A DNA stretch of 17,916 nucleotides from Chloroflexota bacterium (GCA_005888075.1 VBKD01000120.1:1-17916), one strand, 5' to 3'; shown: positions 1 to 7,291, counted from the stretch's first letter. Numbers and translations: made by a program. The notes: generated from the sequence alone by a model not told the origin.

Positions 1-1
1 C

Positions 2-421
2 GACAAGATCAACGACTGGGTGTACCAGTCGATGACCTACAAGCACGGCGTGACCGATGTGGCGACTACGGCGGCGGAGGCGCTGGCCATGGGCCATGGC
101 GTCTGCCAGGACTACGCCCACATCATGCTGGCGGCTTGCCGCGCCAGCGGGCTTCCGTCACGCTACGTCTCCGGGCATCTCCTCGGCCAGGGCGGATCGC
201 ATGCCTGGGTGGAGGTGCTGCTGCCGGCCAACGACGGCACGGGCGACTCCATCGCCTGGACCTTTGACCCCACGCACGCCAGCAGGGGAGGCCTCGGTTA
301 CCTGACTGTCGCGGTGGGCGGCGATTACTCGGACGTGGCACCGACATCCGGCACCTACCGCTCGCGGACGCGCGGCCGCTTGATCAGCAGCAAGCGGGTC
401 ATCCTGACCGGACTCGAATAG
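2..421 (+). CDS. Transglutaminase-like domain protein, C-terminal part (5' end outside window)
   Basis: The reading frame is open from the first bases, so only the last 139 residues are visible. They carry the catalytic triad of the bacterial transglutaminase-like (papain-fold) family: Cys35 in GHGVCQDYAH, His67 in GSHAWVEV and Asp89 in FDPTH, numbered from the first visible codon. Order and spacing are normal for the family. Members are often cysteine peptidases or amide-hydrolysing enzymes rather than true cross-linkers. Proteins with this module commonly have an N-terminal beta-rich domain, which would lie outside the window. The ORF ends with TAG and is followed by a GC-rich hairpin shared with the convergent YCII gene. 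The substrate cannot be told from this fragment. The family call is firm, the function open. Confidence 0.9.
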   Translation, partial: DKINDWVYQSMTYKHGVTDVATTAAEALAMGHGVCQDYAHIMLAACRASGLPSRYVSGHLLGQGGSHAWVEVLLPANDGTGDSIAWTFDPTHASRGGLGYLTVAVGGDYSDVAPTSGTYRSRTRGRLISSKRVILTGLE

Positions 422-434
422 GCCCTGGAGGAGA

Positions 435-449
435 GGGCGCTCGGCGCCC
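435..449. terminator. GC hairpin between convergent genes
   Basis: GGGCGC (435-440) and GCGCCC (444-449) form a perfect 6-bp stem with a TCG loop, in the 39 bases between two convergent stop codons. Flanking purine- and pyrimidine-rich arms (GAGGAGA / CCTCCCCTC) could extend it imperfectly. There is no clear T-tract on either side, so it may be a bidirectional hairpin stop or only a 3'-end stabiliser. Confidence 0.4.
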
Positions 450-460
450 CCTCCCCTCGA

Positions 461-775
461 CTACATCGGTGTGACTTCGTAGACGGTGATCTTGCCGCCC
501 GACTGCAGCACGGGGCAACCCTTGGCGAGGTCGGCCGCGGCGCTCAGAGAATCCGCCTTGAGGATCGAGTAGCCGGTGGCTGGGGCGCCGATCGCCCCGT
601 CGTGAACCGCGCCGTTCGAGATGTTCTTGGCGTGGCCACTGAACGGGTTGCCCGGGTCCACGATCTTGTCTCCCAGCTTGCCAAACCATCCGCCCCAGGC
701 GTCCATGACCTGCTTGCGCTCGGCGTCGGTCGCGCCGGCGCTGCCTCCCGAGTACACGAGTACGAAATTCGACAT
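461..775 (-). CDS. YCII-related domain protein
   Basis: The product is 104 residues, beginning MSNFVLVYSGG. The compact alpha/beta layout (a strand-forming start, the stretch DAWGGWFGKLGDKIVDPGNPF, a central GYSILKADSLSAA segment and a C-terminal ITVYEV strand) matches the YCII/DGPF dimeric ferredoxin-like family. These proteins are small, soluble and often of unknown role; some neighbour sigma factors. An ATG at 775 is chosen because a strong AAGGAG site lies just upstream on the minus strand, whereas a 17-residue upstream extension has no such site. The gene is convergent with the transglutaminase gene and divergent from DUF72. Family assignment is good; no activity can be assigned. Confidence 0.82.
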   Translation of the reverse strand: MSNFVLVYSGGSAGATDAERKQVMDAWGGWFGKLGDKIVDPGNPFSGHAKNISNGAVHDGAIGAPATGYSILKADSLSAAADLAKGCPVLQSGGKITVYEVTPM

Positions 776-921
776 GTCCTGCTCTCCTTTTGAGGTGGTG
801 CCCTTGTTCATGGGCTCATCTCTCACGACGAACAGACATCACCGTTTTCGACAGCGATGACCGCGACGAGGCAAGGAAACTTGATAAGAGATGGTGGTCC
901 GCAAAGCGTTTCCATAGAGGA

Positions 922-1683
922 GTGCTGTACGTCGGAACGTCTGGGTGGCGGTACGCGCACTGGAAGCGTGTCTTCTACCCGGCCAAGCTGCCTCCAAGCG
1001 AGTGGCTGCCCTACTTCGCGGAGCGCTTTCAAACGGTCGAGGTCAACAACACCTTCTACATGCTGCCCGAGGCATCCGTGTTCGAGCAATGGAGGCGGCA
1101 CACTCCATCCGACTTCGTCTTCGCGCTGAAGATGAGTCGCTACCTCACTCATCTCAAGCGCTTGCGCGAACCCGCCGATCCCGTGAAACGCTTCAAGGAG
1201 CGCGCCCGAAGGCTTGGTCCGAAACTTGGACCGATCCTGCTGCAGCTGCCGCCGAACCTCATGGCTGACGTCGAGCGCCTTGACGAAACAATCTCGGCGC
1301 TGGGCCGGTCGGTGAAGGTCGCGGTCGAGTTTCGAAACGAAGCCTGGTTCACGCCTGAAACTCGCAAGGTTCTCGAAAGGCACGTCGCAGCACTCTGCCT
1401 CGCGGACAGTCCAAGTCGCAAGCAGCCGATATGGCGCACGGCCGGCTGGGGATTCGTGCGTTTCCACGAAGGCGAAGGAGCACACGCTCCCGGGTATGAG
1501 CATGATGTCTTGCGGCGGTGGGTGTCTCGCATCGCGGAGACCTGGCCCCGCACCGCCGACGTCTATGTCTACTTCAACAACGACACCGGCGGCTACGCAC
1601 TCAAGGATGCCGTGACATTCGCCGAGCTGGCCGAGGCCGCCGGCCTCAGAACGACGCGCGTACCTTCAACGAGCGCCGCTTGA
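922..1683 (+). CDS. DUF72 (YecE-like) family TIM-barrel protein
   Basis: The product is 253 residues from the GTG at 922. The start VLYVGTSGWRYAHWK and the inner motifs VEVNNTFYMLPE, FALKMSRYLTH, GPILLQLPPN, VAVEFRNEAWF and VYVYFNNDTGGYA are diagnostic of DUF72, a TIM-barrel family of unproven activity (an enzyme role in nucleic-acid metabolism has been suggested). Length fits the family (about 230-290). The GTG is preferred because DUF72 proteins begin right at the GTSGW strand. However, the purine run AGAGGAG directly touches the GTG, too close for an ordinary ribosome site, so initiation here is unusual. The frame stays open upstream to a TTG at 790, but that extension looks non-coding. 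The last 38 bases overlap the convergent gene that follows. Confidence 0.85.
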   Translation: MLYVGTSGWRYAHWKRVFYPAKLPPSEWLPYFAERFQTVEVNNTFYMLPEASVFEQWRRHTPSDFVFALKMSRYLTHLKRLREPADPVKRFKERARRLGPKLGPILLQLPPNLMADVERLDETISALGRSVKVAVEFRNEAWFTPETRKVLERHVAALCLADSPSRKQPIWRTAGWGFVRFHEGEGAHAPGYEHDVLRRWVSRIAETWPRTADVYVYFNNDTGGYALKDAVTFAELAEAAGLRTTRVPSTSAA

Positions 1684-2122
1684 GTGCCTCGTCGGCGTCG
1701 TCGGTCGTCACGTAGCGGCGCCTGAAGTTTCGCAGCGCGAACCGGTCGCATGCCGTCTCCGCCGAGGAGCCCTTGCCCAGGACCTCGTGTAGGTACCAGT
1801 GCATCCATTCGTGGCAGTAAAGGAACCGCAGGACGTCGCGCCGCCCGCGAAACATGACCGTTTCCGAGACCCAAACGAATCGCATGCCACGCCCCGGCTT
1901 GCGCTGGGCCGCAAAAACCACAGGCTCGCGGAAAGGACGAAAAGGAACCGGGACCTGAAGCACTATCCGGCGCTCTTCGAACTCGCAGAGTGCCGCGAGG
2001 TGGGGCGCCCAGCGATAACGGAGGGGCTTCACAACCACGTCGTAATCACATCGGGGAAGGCCGTCCAAGATGCGCCGAACCTGGGCTGCGGTGAGGCCGG
2101 TGAGCTCGGAGCGGATGGCCAT
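1646..2122 (-). CDS. Putative HExxH metalloprotein (zincin-like), function unknown
   Basis: The product is 158 residues. The helix RFLYCHEWMHWYLHEVL carries His104-Glu105-x-x-His108, and ETACDRFAL supplies Glu122 or Asp126 as a possible third zinc ligand 14-18 residues on. This layout is that of gluzincin-type or SprT-like metalloproteins. The N-terminal half is mixed alpha/beta with several Arg-rich turns. There is no signal peptide, so it is likely cytoplasmic. The ATG at 2122 has no Shine-Dalgarno. A TAnnnT box (TATCCT, 2137-2132) upstream would leave a leader of only a few bases, so a near-leaderless transcript is possible. It converges on the DUF72 gene with a 38-base 3' overlap. I do not recognise a named family; protease activity is an inference from the motif. 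Confidence 0.7.
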   Translation of the reverse strand: MAIRSELTGLTAAQVRRILDGLPRCDYDVVVKPLRYRWAPHLAALCEFEERRIVLQVPVPFRPFREPVVFAAQRKPGRGMRFVWVSETVMFRGRRDVLRFLYCHEWMHWYLHEVLGKGSSAETACDRFALRNFRRRYVTTDDADEALKRRSLKVRASF

Positions 2123-2186
2123 GGTCGAGACAGGATAACGGCCACAGGTCGCGGCGGCTAGACGTTATTTCAAGAAGGAGGAAACC

Positions 2187-2699
2187 ATGCCTGAAACTGT
2201 CGTCGGCCTGTTTCGAACTCGCGCCGAAGCTGAAACCGGGCTGCGTGAACTTGAGCGTGCCGGGTTCAGCTCAAGTGATATTGAGATTGTCACTCCGCGC
2301 CGGGTGCAGACCGGCGGGTACGGCCGGAAGATCGCGGCCGGGATTGGCATCGGGACGCTGTTCGGCGCCGTGGTCGGAGCCGTCGCAACCGGCCTGGCGC
2401 CGGGCCTCCATCCACTGCTTCCGGGGAACCTGCTGGCCACCTTCCTTTTCGTAGCCTTCGCCGGCGCGGCCGGCGGCGCCCTTGCGGGCATGCTGCTCGG
2501 GATGGCGACGGCCGGCGATCGCGGCCTGTTCTACGAGCAAGAGGTGGAGTCAGGGCGTGCTCTGGTGAACGTGTTCACGGACAACCCGGCCGGCGCCCGC
2601 CACGTGCTGCAGGCGTCCGGCGCCATGGAGGCGGCGCCGATCGAGACCCCGGTGGTCGATCCGGGCACGCCCAAGCGTCCCCGCGCCGAAGGTGGCTAG
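2187..2699 (+). CDS. Glycine-rich membrane stress-type protein (YflT/general stress-like fold)
   Basis: The product is 170 residues. The N-terminus (ETVVGLFRTRAEAETGLREL, then GFSSSDIEIVTP) resembles the beta-alpha-beta start of YflT/general-stress-protein-17M-like proteins. A middle segment, about residues 48-110, is very Gly/Ala-rich (GIGIGTLFGAVVGAVATG; GAAGGALAGMLLGMA) and looks like a glycine-zipper pair of membrane helices. A second alpha/beta half follows (ESGRALVNVF, then AGARHVLQASGA), then a Pro-rich tail. A hydrophobic insert within a ferredoxin-like fold is common in this group. The ATG sits after an excellent AAGGAGG at normal spacing. It is transcribed alone, converging on the PAP2 gene across a hairpin. 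Role in stress adaptation is inferred by family only. Confidence 0.75.
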   Translation: MPETVVGLFRTRAEAETGLRELERAGFSSSDIEIVTPRRVQTGGYGRKIAAGIGIGTLFGAVVGAVATGLAPGLHPLLPGNLLATFLFVAFAGAAGGALAGMLLGMATAGDRGLFYEQEVESGRALVNVFTDNPAGARHVLQASGAMEAAPIETPVVDPGTPKRPRAEGG

Positions 2700-2790
2700 A
2701 CCGGAGGCTTGCAACAACCCAGCTGACGATTCGTGGTGCGCGGCAGTGACAGAAAGCACCAGTACACCGGAACGTTGAACCGTTTTCTGT

Positions 2791-2827
2791 GTGGGGGAGC
2801 TTGGCCAGCAATGGCTGGGCCCCCCAC
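2791..2827. terminator. Long imperfect hairpin between convergent genes
   Basis: GTGGGGG (2791-2797) pairs perfectly with CCCCCAC (2821-2827). Inside, CCAGC (2805-2809) pairs with GCTGG (2814-2818) around an AATG loop. It lies in the 167-base gap between the 2699 stop and the end of the minus-strand PAP2 gene. A T-rich run (CGTTTTCTGTG) precedes it on the plus strand, but no T-tract follows directly. Probably a bidirectional terminator; nothing else is evident in the gap. Confidence 0.5.
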
Positions 2828-2866
2828 CACAACCCAAGCCGCAAAATTTGTCGTGGGCGCTCCGAA

Positions 2867-3403
2867 TCACAGCAGCTTGGGGCTCTTGAGGAGCCAGGCG
2901 GCCAGGCTTCCGGTCCCGACCCCGATCGCCGCTCCGACCGCGACGTCGCTTGGAAAGTGGTGGCCCAGGTGAATCCTCGAGATCCCGACGCCGGTCGCAA
3001 TCGCGAACACCAGCGGCGCCGACCTCGGATAGAACGCCGCGATCGCCGTTGCCGCCGCGAATGAAGACGCCGCGTGCCCAGAAGGAAATGACGCATCCAT
3101 GCTGCGGATGCCGACCACGACCACGTCGCGATCGACAAACGGCCGCTTCCGGCGGAAGACAGGCTTGACCATGCGCTGGACGAGGTATGTGGTCCCAAGC
3201 GAGGCCACGGCGGCGGAGAGCCCGGCCCGCCTGCCCATGCGACCCCCAAGCCATGCCATCCCAGCGCCCGCGGCGACCCAGCCGAGGCCTTCACCGAGGT
3301 CGGACAGGATCGTCACATAGCGGTCGCCGAGAGCCGAATGGGGGAGGCCATGGATGATCCGATAAAGCCGCCGGTCGATGGTCTCCGGAAGCGAGGGCTG
3401 CAC
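2867..3403 (-). CDS. PAP2-family membrane phosphatase
   Basis: The product is 178 residues from the chosen GTG. All three phosphatidic-acid-phosphatase-2 motifs are intact: KPVFRRKRP (the KX6RP motif, Lys80 to Pro88), PSGH (107-110, with catalytic His110) and SRIHLGHHFPSD (SRX5HX3D, with His149 and Asp153). Hydrophobic helices lie between them. The family removes phosphate from lipid phosphates or undecaprenyl pyrophosphate at the membrane; the substrate here is not determined. The GTG at 3403 is preferred because AGAAGGA lies 8 bases upstream. An in-frame ATG at 3481 would add 26 residues, lacks a ribosome site, and would overlap the start codon of the divergent gene. The gene faces the YflT-like gene tail to tail. 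Confidence 0.88.
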   Translation of the reverse strand: MQPSLPETIDRRLYRIIHGLPHSALGDRYVTILSDLGEGLGWVAAGAGMAWLGGRMGRRAGLSAAVASLGTTYLVQRMVKPVFRRKRPFVDRDVVVVGIRSMDASFPSGHAASSFAAATAIAAFYPRSAPLVFAIATGVGISRIHLGHHFPSDVAVGAAIGVGTGSLAAWLLKSPKLL

Positions 3404-3479
3404 AGCGGGCGTCCTTCTGGCCACGTGGAGGAAACGCACACGGCCGGTAAAGGTTGCCGGCGTGGCGTTGCCTTGATGC

Positions 3480-4097
3480 ATGGGGCGCCCCAACTCGCCG
3501 GCCAACCGGAAGGCGCGGACGCCACAGCCGAACGAGCCGGCCGCGGCGCTGGTCGACGCATGGTGGACCGGCGTCCTCGCCGGTGAGGCTGATGAACCGC
3601 ATCCGGTCTATGGCGAACGTGTGAAGGCCCGTTTGAAGGACGGCCGGATCGTCATGTCGGGGGAGGTCGATTCGCGGCGTGATCGGGAGGCGCTGATCGC
3701 CCAGGCCAAACAGAAGACTGGTCACGAGGTCGATGCCTCCGCCCTCGCGGTGGTCGTGCGACGGGAAAGGCGTGGCGTCCTCGATCAGACCCTGATGGCG
3801 GCGTTCCCCGAGCCGGAGGTGGCGGAGCTGGCGCGCGACCTGGTGACGCAGCACGCGCAGGTGACGCCAAAAGCGCAGGCGATCATCCGCGCGGGAGAGC
3901 AACACCGGCTACGCGGGCTTCTGCCGGAGGAATTCCTCATAGACGCCGAGAGGGTCCTGCGGAAGAACCAGGCGCTGCTCATCCTGCGGGTGGACGAAAC
4001 AGATGCCCTCGACGTCCGGCGGCTGCTGGAAGAGGACACACGGAGTACGTGGACCGTGGCCACGCCGCCTCACCTTGCCGAGAAGGCCACCGAGTAG
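3480..4097 (+). CDS. BON-like domain protein, otherwise unknown
   Basis: The product is 205 residues and largely hydrophilic, with no signal peptide. Residues about 47-85 (VKARLKDGRIVMSGEVDSRR, then the helix EALIAQAKQKTG and a strand LAVVVR) resemble one BON repeat (beta, 'V.L.G.V', helix, strand), a module linked to membrane or ligand binding. The rest is helical and unfamiliar (FPEPEVAELARDLVTQH; VLRKNQALLILRVDETDALDVRRLLEED). An in-frame stop at 3474-3476 shows that translation cannot begin further upstream. The ATG at 3480 has no Shine-Dalgarno, and a GTG near 3619 is an alternative. The stop codon directly abuts the ATG of the Nramp gene, implying co-transcription and coupling. Function is unknown; a partner role with the transporter is only suggested by position. 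Confidence 0.6.
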   Translation: MGRPNSPANRKARTPQPNEPAAALVDAWWTGVLAGEADEPHPVYGERVKARLKDGRIVMSGEVDSRRDREALIAQAKQKTGHEVDASALAVVVRRERRGVLDQTLMAAFPEPEVAELARDLVTQHAQVTPKAQAIIRAGEQHRLRGLLPEEFLIDAERVLRKNQALLILRVDETDALDVRRLLEEDTRSTWTVATPPHLAEKATE

Positions 4098-5396
4098 ATG
4101 GAGGAGATCCAGCGGGGGCAGACCGCGAGGCGAGCCGGGGTGTCAGCTCGCGACGCGACCCGTGAGCGTCTTGGTTTCGCCGATATCCTCCGGTCGATCG
4201 GCCCGGGAGTCATCTCCGGCGGCGCTGACAACGACCCGGCGGGAATCGCGACTTATTCGATAGTCGGAGCGACGGCGGGCTTCGCGCAGAACTGGCTGCT
4301 CTTCATCTCGACGCCCATGCTGGTCGCCGTCCAGGAGATGTCGGCGAAGGTCGCCATCGTGACCAAGACCGACCTCGCGACGGTGCTCCGAACCACCTTT
4401 GGTGCGCGAGTGGCGACGCCTGCGGTGCTGCTCATGGTCATCGCCAATGTCATCACGATGGGCGCCGACCTGCTCGCGATGGGAGCCGCCATCCAGCTCC
4501 TGACCGGCGTGAGGTTCATCTACTGGGTCGTTCCTCTGGCCGCGCTCATGGCGTGGGTCACCATTTTTCTCGACTACAAGGTGGTCAGCAGATACCTCCT
4601 CTGGCTGGTCGGCTTCATGGGTTTGTACGTCGTCGCCGCGGTGCTCGCGAAACCCAACTGGGGCGAAGTCCTTCGTGACACGGTGATTCCCCGCATCTCT
4701 TTCACCGGCGACTACCTCATCGCGGCGGTCGGCATGCTGGGGACGACGATCACGCCATACCTGTTCTTTTGGCAGAGCAGCGGCGAGGTCGAGGAGAAGC
4801 GCGGGGTGCAGAGCCTCAGCCGTTCCAACGTCGACATTGCGATCGGCATGGTCTGGTCCAACCTCACCGCGTTCTTCGTCATCGTGGCGACGGGCGCGGT
4901 CCTGTTCGCGCACGACACGAAAATCAAGACGGCGGCAGACGCGGCCCGCGCCCTGGAGCCGTTGGTGGGTCACTACGCCAGCGTGGTGTTCGCCGCAGGC
5001 ATCATCGGCGCCGGGTTGCTCGCCATCCCTATCCTGGCCGCATCCGCAGCCTTCGGTTTGGCGGGCCTGGCCGGCTGGCGACGTGGACTTGAACGCAATC
5101 CAAAAAACGCACCGCAGTTCTATGTAGTGATCGGTATCGCTTTCCTGATCGCGATGGAGCTGGCGATCTCGTCCATCGATCCCATCAAAGCCCTGTTTTA
5201 CTCGCAGGTGCTGGACGGGATCATCGCGCCCGTTCTCATCGTGCTCATGTTGGTCGTGACGTCGAGCAGAAAGCTGATGGGCGACTTTGCCAACGGTCTC
5301 GCGACCAAGGTCGTGGGCTGGGCTGCCGTGGCGGTGATGGTGGTCGCTGACGCGGCGCTGCTATACCAGGTCGCGACACGCGGCTTGCCGGGCTGA
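4098..5396 (+). CDS. Nramp (SLC11)-family divalent metal transporter with variant metal-site motifs
   Basis: The product is 432 residues with about eleven hydrophobic segments. Family landmarks are present: the first-helix motif with Asp46 in GGADNDPAGIATYS, and the sixth-helix unwound stretch MLGTTITPYLFFWQ. The canonical DPGN is here DPAG (Gly49 for Asn). In helix 6 the usual A-x-x-M-P-H becomes T216-x-x-T219-P-Y221, so the metal-coordinating Met and the adjacent His are gone. Similar replacements are known in Nramp-related magnesium transporters (NRMT) and other non-manganese SLC11 members, so a substrate other than Mn2+/Fe2+ (for example Mg2+) is plausible but unproven. The ATG directly follows the TAG of the BON-like gene, with AGAAGG 11 bases upstream. 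There is no metalloregulator gene nearby. Confidence 0.88.
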   Translation: MEEIQRGQTARRAGVSARDATRERLGFADILRSIGPGVISGGADNDPAGIATYSIVGATAGFAQNWLLFISTPMLVAVQEMSAKVAIVTKTDLATVLRTTFGARVATPAVLLMVIANVITMGADLLAMGAAIQLLTGVRFIYWVVPLAALMAWVTIFLDYKVVSRYLLWLVGFMGLYVVAAVLAKPNWGEVLRDTVIPRISFTGDYLIAAVGMLGTTITPYLFFWQSSGEVEEKRGVQSLSRSNVDIAIGMVWSNLTAFFVIVATGAVLFAHDTKIKTAADAARALEPLVGHYASVVFAAGIIGAGLLAIPILAASAAFGLAGLAGWRRGLERNPKNAPQFYVVIGIAFLIAMELAISSIDPIKALFYSQVLDGIIAPVLIVLMLVVTSSRKLMGDFANGLATKVVGWAAVAVMVVADAALLYQVATRGLPG

Positions 5397-5443
5397 CACG
5401 CGCGTAGGCCCAATACGCGATGCGTTGACAAGAACGAAGAGTT

Positions 5444-5860
5444 GTGCGCGCGACTGTAGGTGAGTCCGCCGAGTCCAACGCCCCCACGGGCAAGTCAGGC
5501 GACCTCGCCGCTGCGGTGATTCATGACGCGCAGCGGCTGGTCAGCCTCGAGATCGCCCTCGCCAAACAGGAGATCAAAGACATGGCGATCGGCAACGGTA
5601 TCGCCGCCGGCCTGGTCGCCACGGGCGGCCTGCTGCTCATCCTCGGCCTGTTGGTGGCCGTGCCGACTCTGGTGGTGGTCCTGCTGCCGTGGCACTGGCA
5701 GGCAGCGCTCGTGTGGGCGGCGGCCTACGTTTTGCTGGGTATCGTCCTGGCCGTCGCCGGCAGCGCCAGGTTCAAGGTCGGCCTGCCCACGAGGACGCTC
5801 GAGAGCTTGAAGGAGAACAAAGAATGGGCGCTGCGACAGATCAGATCGAACGGGAGATAA
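5444..5860 (+). CDS. Phage_holin_3_6-like (holin superfamily III) membrane protein
   Basis: The product is 138 residues. It has an amphipathic helix (VIHDAQRLVSLEIALAKQEI, about 26-45), two strongly hydrophobic helices (about 50-80 and 88-106) and a charged helical tail. The 'LV..E..LAK.E' helix followed by a two-TM hairpin is the hallmark of Phage_holin_3_6, formerly DUF1469. Despite its name this family is widespread in chromosomes of Actinobacteria and Chloroflexi-like bacteria, usually beside DUF3618 genes, as here. The GTG at 5444 follows a weak GAAGAG. The 3' end overlaps the next gene by 37 bases, so the two are surely co-expressed. No phage genes flank it, so a lytic role is unlikely; envelope organisation is a family-level inference. 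Confidence 0.8.
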   Translation: MRATVGESAESNAPTGKSGDLAAAVIHDAQRLVSLEIALAKQEIKDMAIGNGIAAGLVATGGLLLILGLLVAVPTLVVVLLPWHWQAALVWAAAYVLLGIVLAVAGSARFKVGLPTRTLESLKENKEWALRQIRSNGR

Positions 5861-6279
5861 AGCAAACCCGCGACAGGATGGACGGCAACCTCGGTGTCCT
5901 CGAGGGTCGCGCGGCCTCCAGCGCGGTGCGTTACGGACGAATCGCCGGAATCGCGCTCGGCGTTCTGGCCGCCGGCGTCGCCGGCTACGTCGTGTATCGC
6001 CGTATGAAGCGTCCGAGTCTCAAGGACCGCCTCGAGCAGCTGTCTCCAGAGTCGCTCCGCGAGCTTCTCGTTGAGCTGGGCGCGCGCGTCAAGAAGGAGG
6101 TGCCTTCGGTCACAGTTACAGCCAACGAAAAGAGCGAGTCTGAGCCGGGAATTTTCCAGAGCTTCCTGCGCAAGGTCGCTCCCGCGATCATCGGGACGGC
6201 GTCGACCGCGGTCATCGAGAGGGTGACCACGCCGAACGTCGACCGCGACAGGCCCCGAGTCGCTCCCGCCTACCATTGA
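5824..6279 (+). CDS. DUF3618 single-TM protein
   Basis: The product is 151 residues. The start TDQIEREIKQTRDRMDGNL matches DUF3618 ('I..EI..TR..M...'), a short amphipathic helix that precedes a membrane helix. One TM segment (about 39-56, GIALGVLAAGVAGYVVY) is followed by the basic stop-transfer YRRMKR, then a helical domain (DRLEQLSPESLRELLVELGA) and a second weakly hydrophobic helix (APAIIGTASTAVIERV). The ATG at 5824 is chosen because AAGGAG lies about 8 bases upstream, inside the end of the holin-like gene; upstream in-frame sequence overlaps that gene extensively and is not expected to be coding. Four bases separate it from the YihY start. A small relative of similar architecture is encoded at 10811-11104. 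Confidence 0.8.
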   Translation: MGAATDQIEREIKQTRDRMDGNLGVLEGRAASSAVRYGRIAGIALGVLAAGVAGYVVYRRMKRPSLKDRLEQLSPESLRELLVELGARVKKEVPSVTVTANEKSESEPGIFQSFLRKVAPAIIGTASTAVIERVTTPNVDRDRPRVAPAYH

Positions 6280-6283
6280 TCTG

Positions 6284-7291
6284 TTGCGTGCACGCATCCA
6301 ATCGCTGGTCGAGGGCGCGCAGAAAACCGTTCCGTTTCGCGTAGTCGCTTCATTCGGCGACAGCCAGGCAAGCAACTACGCTCTCGCGCTCGCCTTCGCG
6401 GGTTTCATGTCGATGTTCCCGTTGATTCTCGGCGCCCTGTCGATCATCGGCCTGGCGATTCGCGATCCTGGCACCGAGTCACGGTTCCAGATGCTGGTCC
6501 TCCAGCTGTTCCCCTCCAGCGCTCAGCCTGAGCTGCAAAGCGCCCTGCGCGGCGTCAAGCAATCGGCCGGCTGGTTGGGATTCATCTCGCTTGGCGGCTT
6601 GCTCTGGAGCGCGAGCAGCATCTTTGGCACCATGGAGTTCGCGCTGACCCAGATCTTTGGCACGAGGCAACGCGACCTGCTGCGTCAGAAGCTGATGGGC
6701 CTCGTGATGATGGTGCTGCTTATTGCGGCGATCGTCATCACCGTCGGTGTCAACGCGTTGGCCGCATTTCTTCCGTACGAGTGGATCACCAGCATAGTCA
6801 CGGGCTCCATCGTGATGGTCGCGTTGTTGGTTGCGATTTACCGCCTCGTGCCCAACCGCACCTTCGCGTTGAGCGATGTTCTGCCGGGAGCGCTCCTCGC
6901 CGGCGTGCTGATCGAAGTCTTGTCCCTGGCGTTTCCCCTGTACGCACGCATCGCGGGAAGGTTCAACACATATGGCGCGCAGTTCGGCCTCTTCTTCCTT
7001 CTCGCCACCTGGTTCTACCTGCTCAGCGAGCTAATCCTGCTCGGCGCCGTCTACAACCGGTTCCGGATGGGGGAACCCGACACGCATGGTCTGATCGCCA
7101 GTCCCATGCGGCAGGCGCGTGAGACCAAGAGTCCCGTCGAAGCGGTGAAGGAGCAGCAGGGGGAGGCGACGGAGCAGCCGGCGCGCAGGCCGCCGCGATC
7201 CATGTTTCAGCGCGTTGCGCTGGCGCTTGTCGTGGCGGTCGCGGCCGCGGGCGGGGTGGTCCGCCGGCGGGGCCGTATCAAGTCGCTTTAG
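6284..7291 (+). CDS. YihY/BrkB-family inner membrane protein
   Basis: The product is 335 residues with about six TM helices in the main domain, in the pattern of YihY/BrkB (once mis-annotated as RNase BN). Typical stretches are ALAFAGFMSMFPLILGALSI, the conserved VPNRTFALSDVLPGALLAGVL, and FNTYGAQFGLFFLLATWFYL. The role is unknown; transport or envelope function is assumed. After residue 265 there is an unusual charged linker (ETKSPVEAVKEQQGEA) ending in one further hydrophobic helix and an RRRGR motif, an extension beyond the common core. The start is a TTG four bases after the DUF3618 stop with no ribosome site, suggesting coupled translation. The holin-like/DUF3618/YihY trio forms one operon. 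Confidence 0.87.
   Translation: MRARIQSLVEGAQKTVPFRVVASFGDSQASNYALALAFAGFMSMFPLILGALSIIGLAIRDPGTESRFQMLVLQLFPSSAQPELQSALRGVKQSAGWLGFISLGGLLWSASSIFGTMEFALTQIFGTRQRDLLRQKLMGLVMMVLLIAAIVITVGVNALAAFLPYEWITSIVTGSIVMVALLVAIYRLVPNRTFALSDVLPGALLAGVLIEVLSLAFPLYARIAGRFNTYGAQFGLFFLLATWFYLLSELILLGAVYNRFRMGEPDTHGLIASPMRQARETKSPVEAVKEQQGEATEQPARRPPRSMFQRVALALVVAVAAAGGVVRRRGRIKSL

Noticed and set aside
823..1503. 226-residue minus-strand ORF opposite DUF72
   Set aside because: Antisense to a well-supported gene; no recognisable domain.
4143..4973. 276-residue minus-strand ORF opposite the Nramp gene
   Set aside because: Antisense shadow of a clear transporter; composition is His/Asp/Arg-rich with no domain.
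5444..5860. Prophage or phage lysis cassette suggested by the holin-like gene
   Set aside because: No endolysin, tail, integrase or attachment site nearby; the family is common on chromosomes next to DUF3618 genes.
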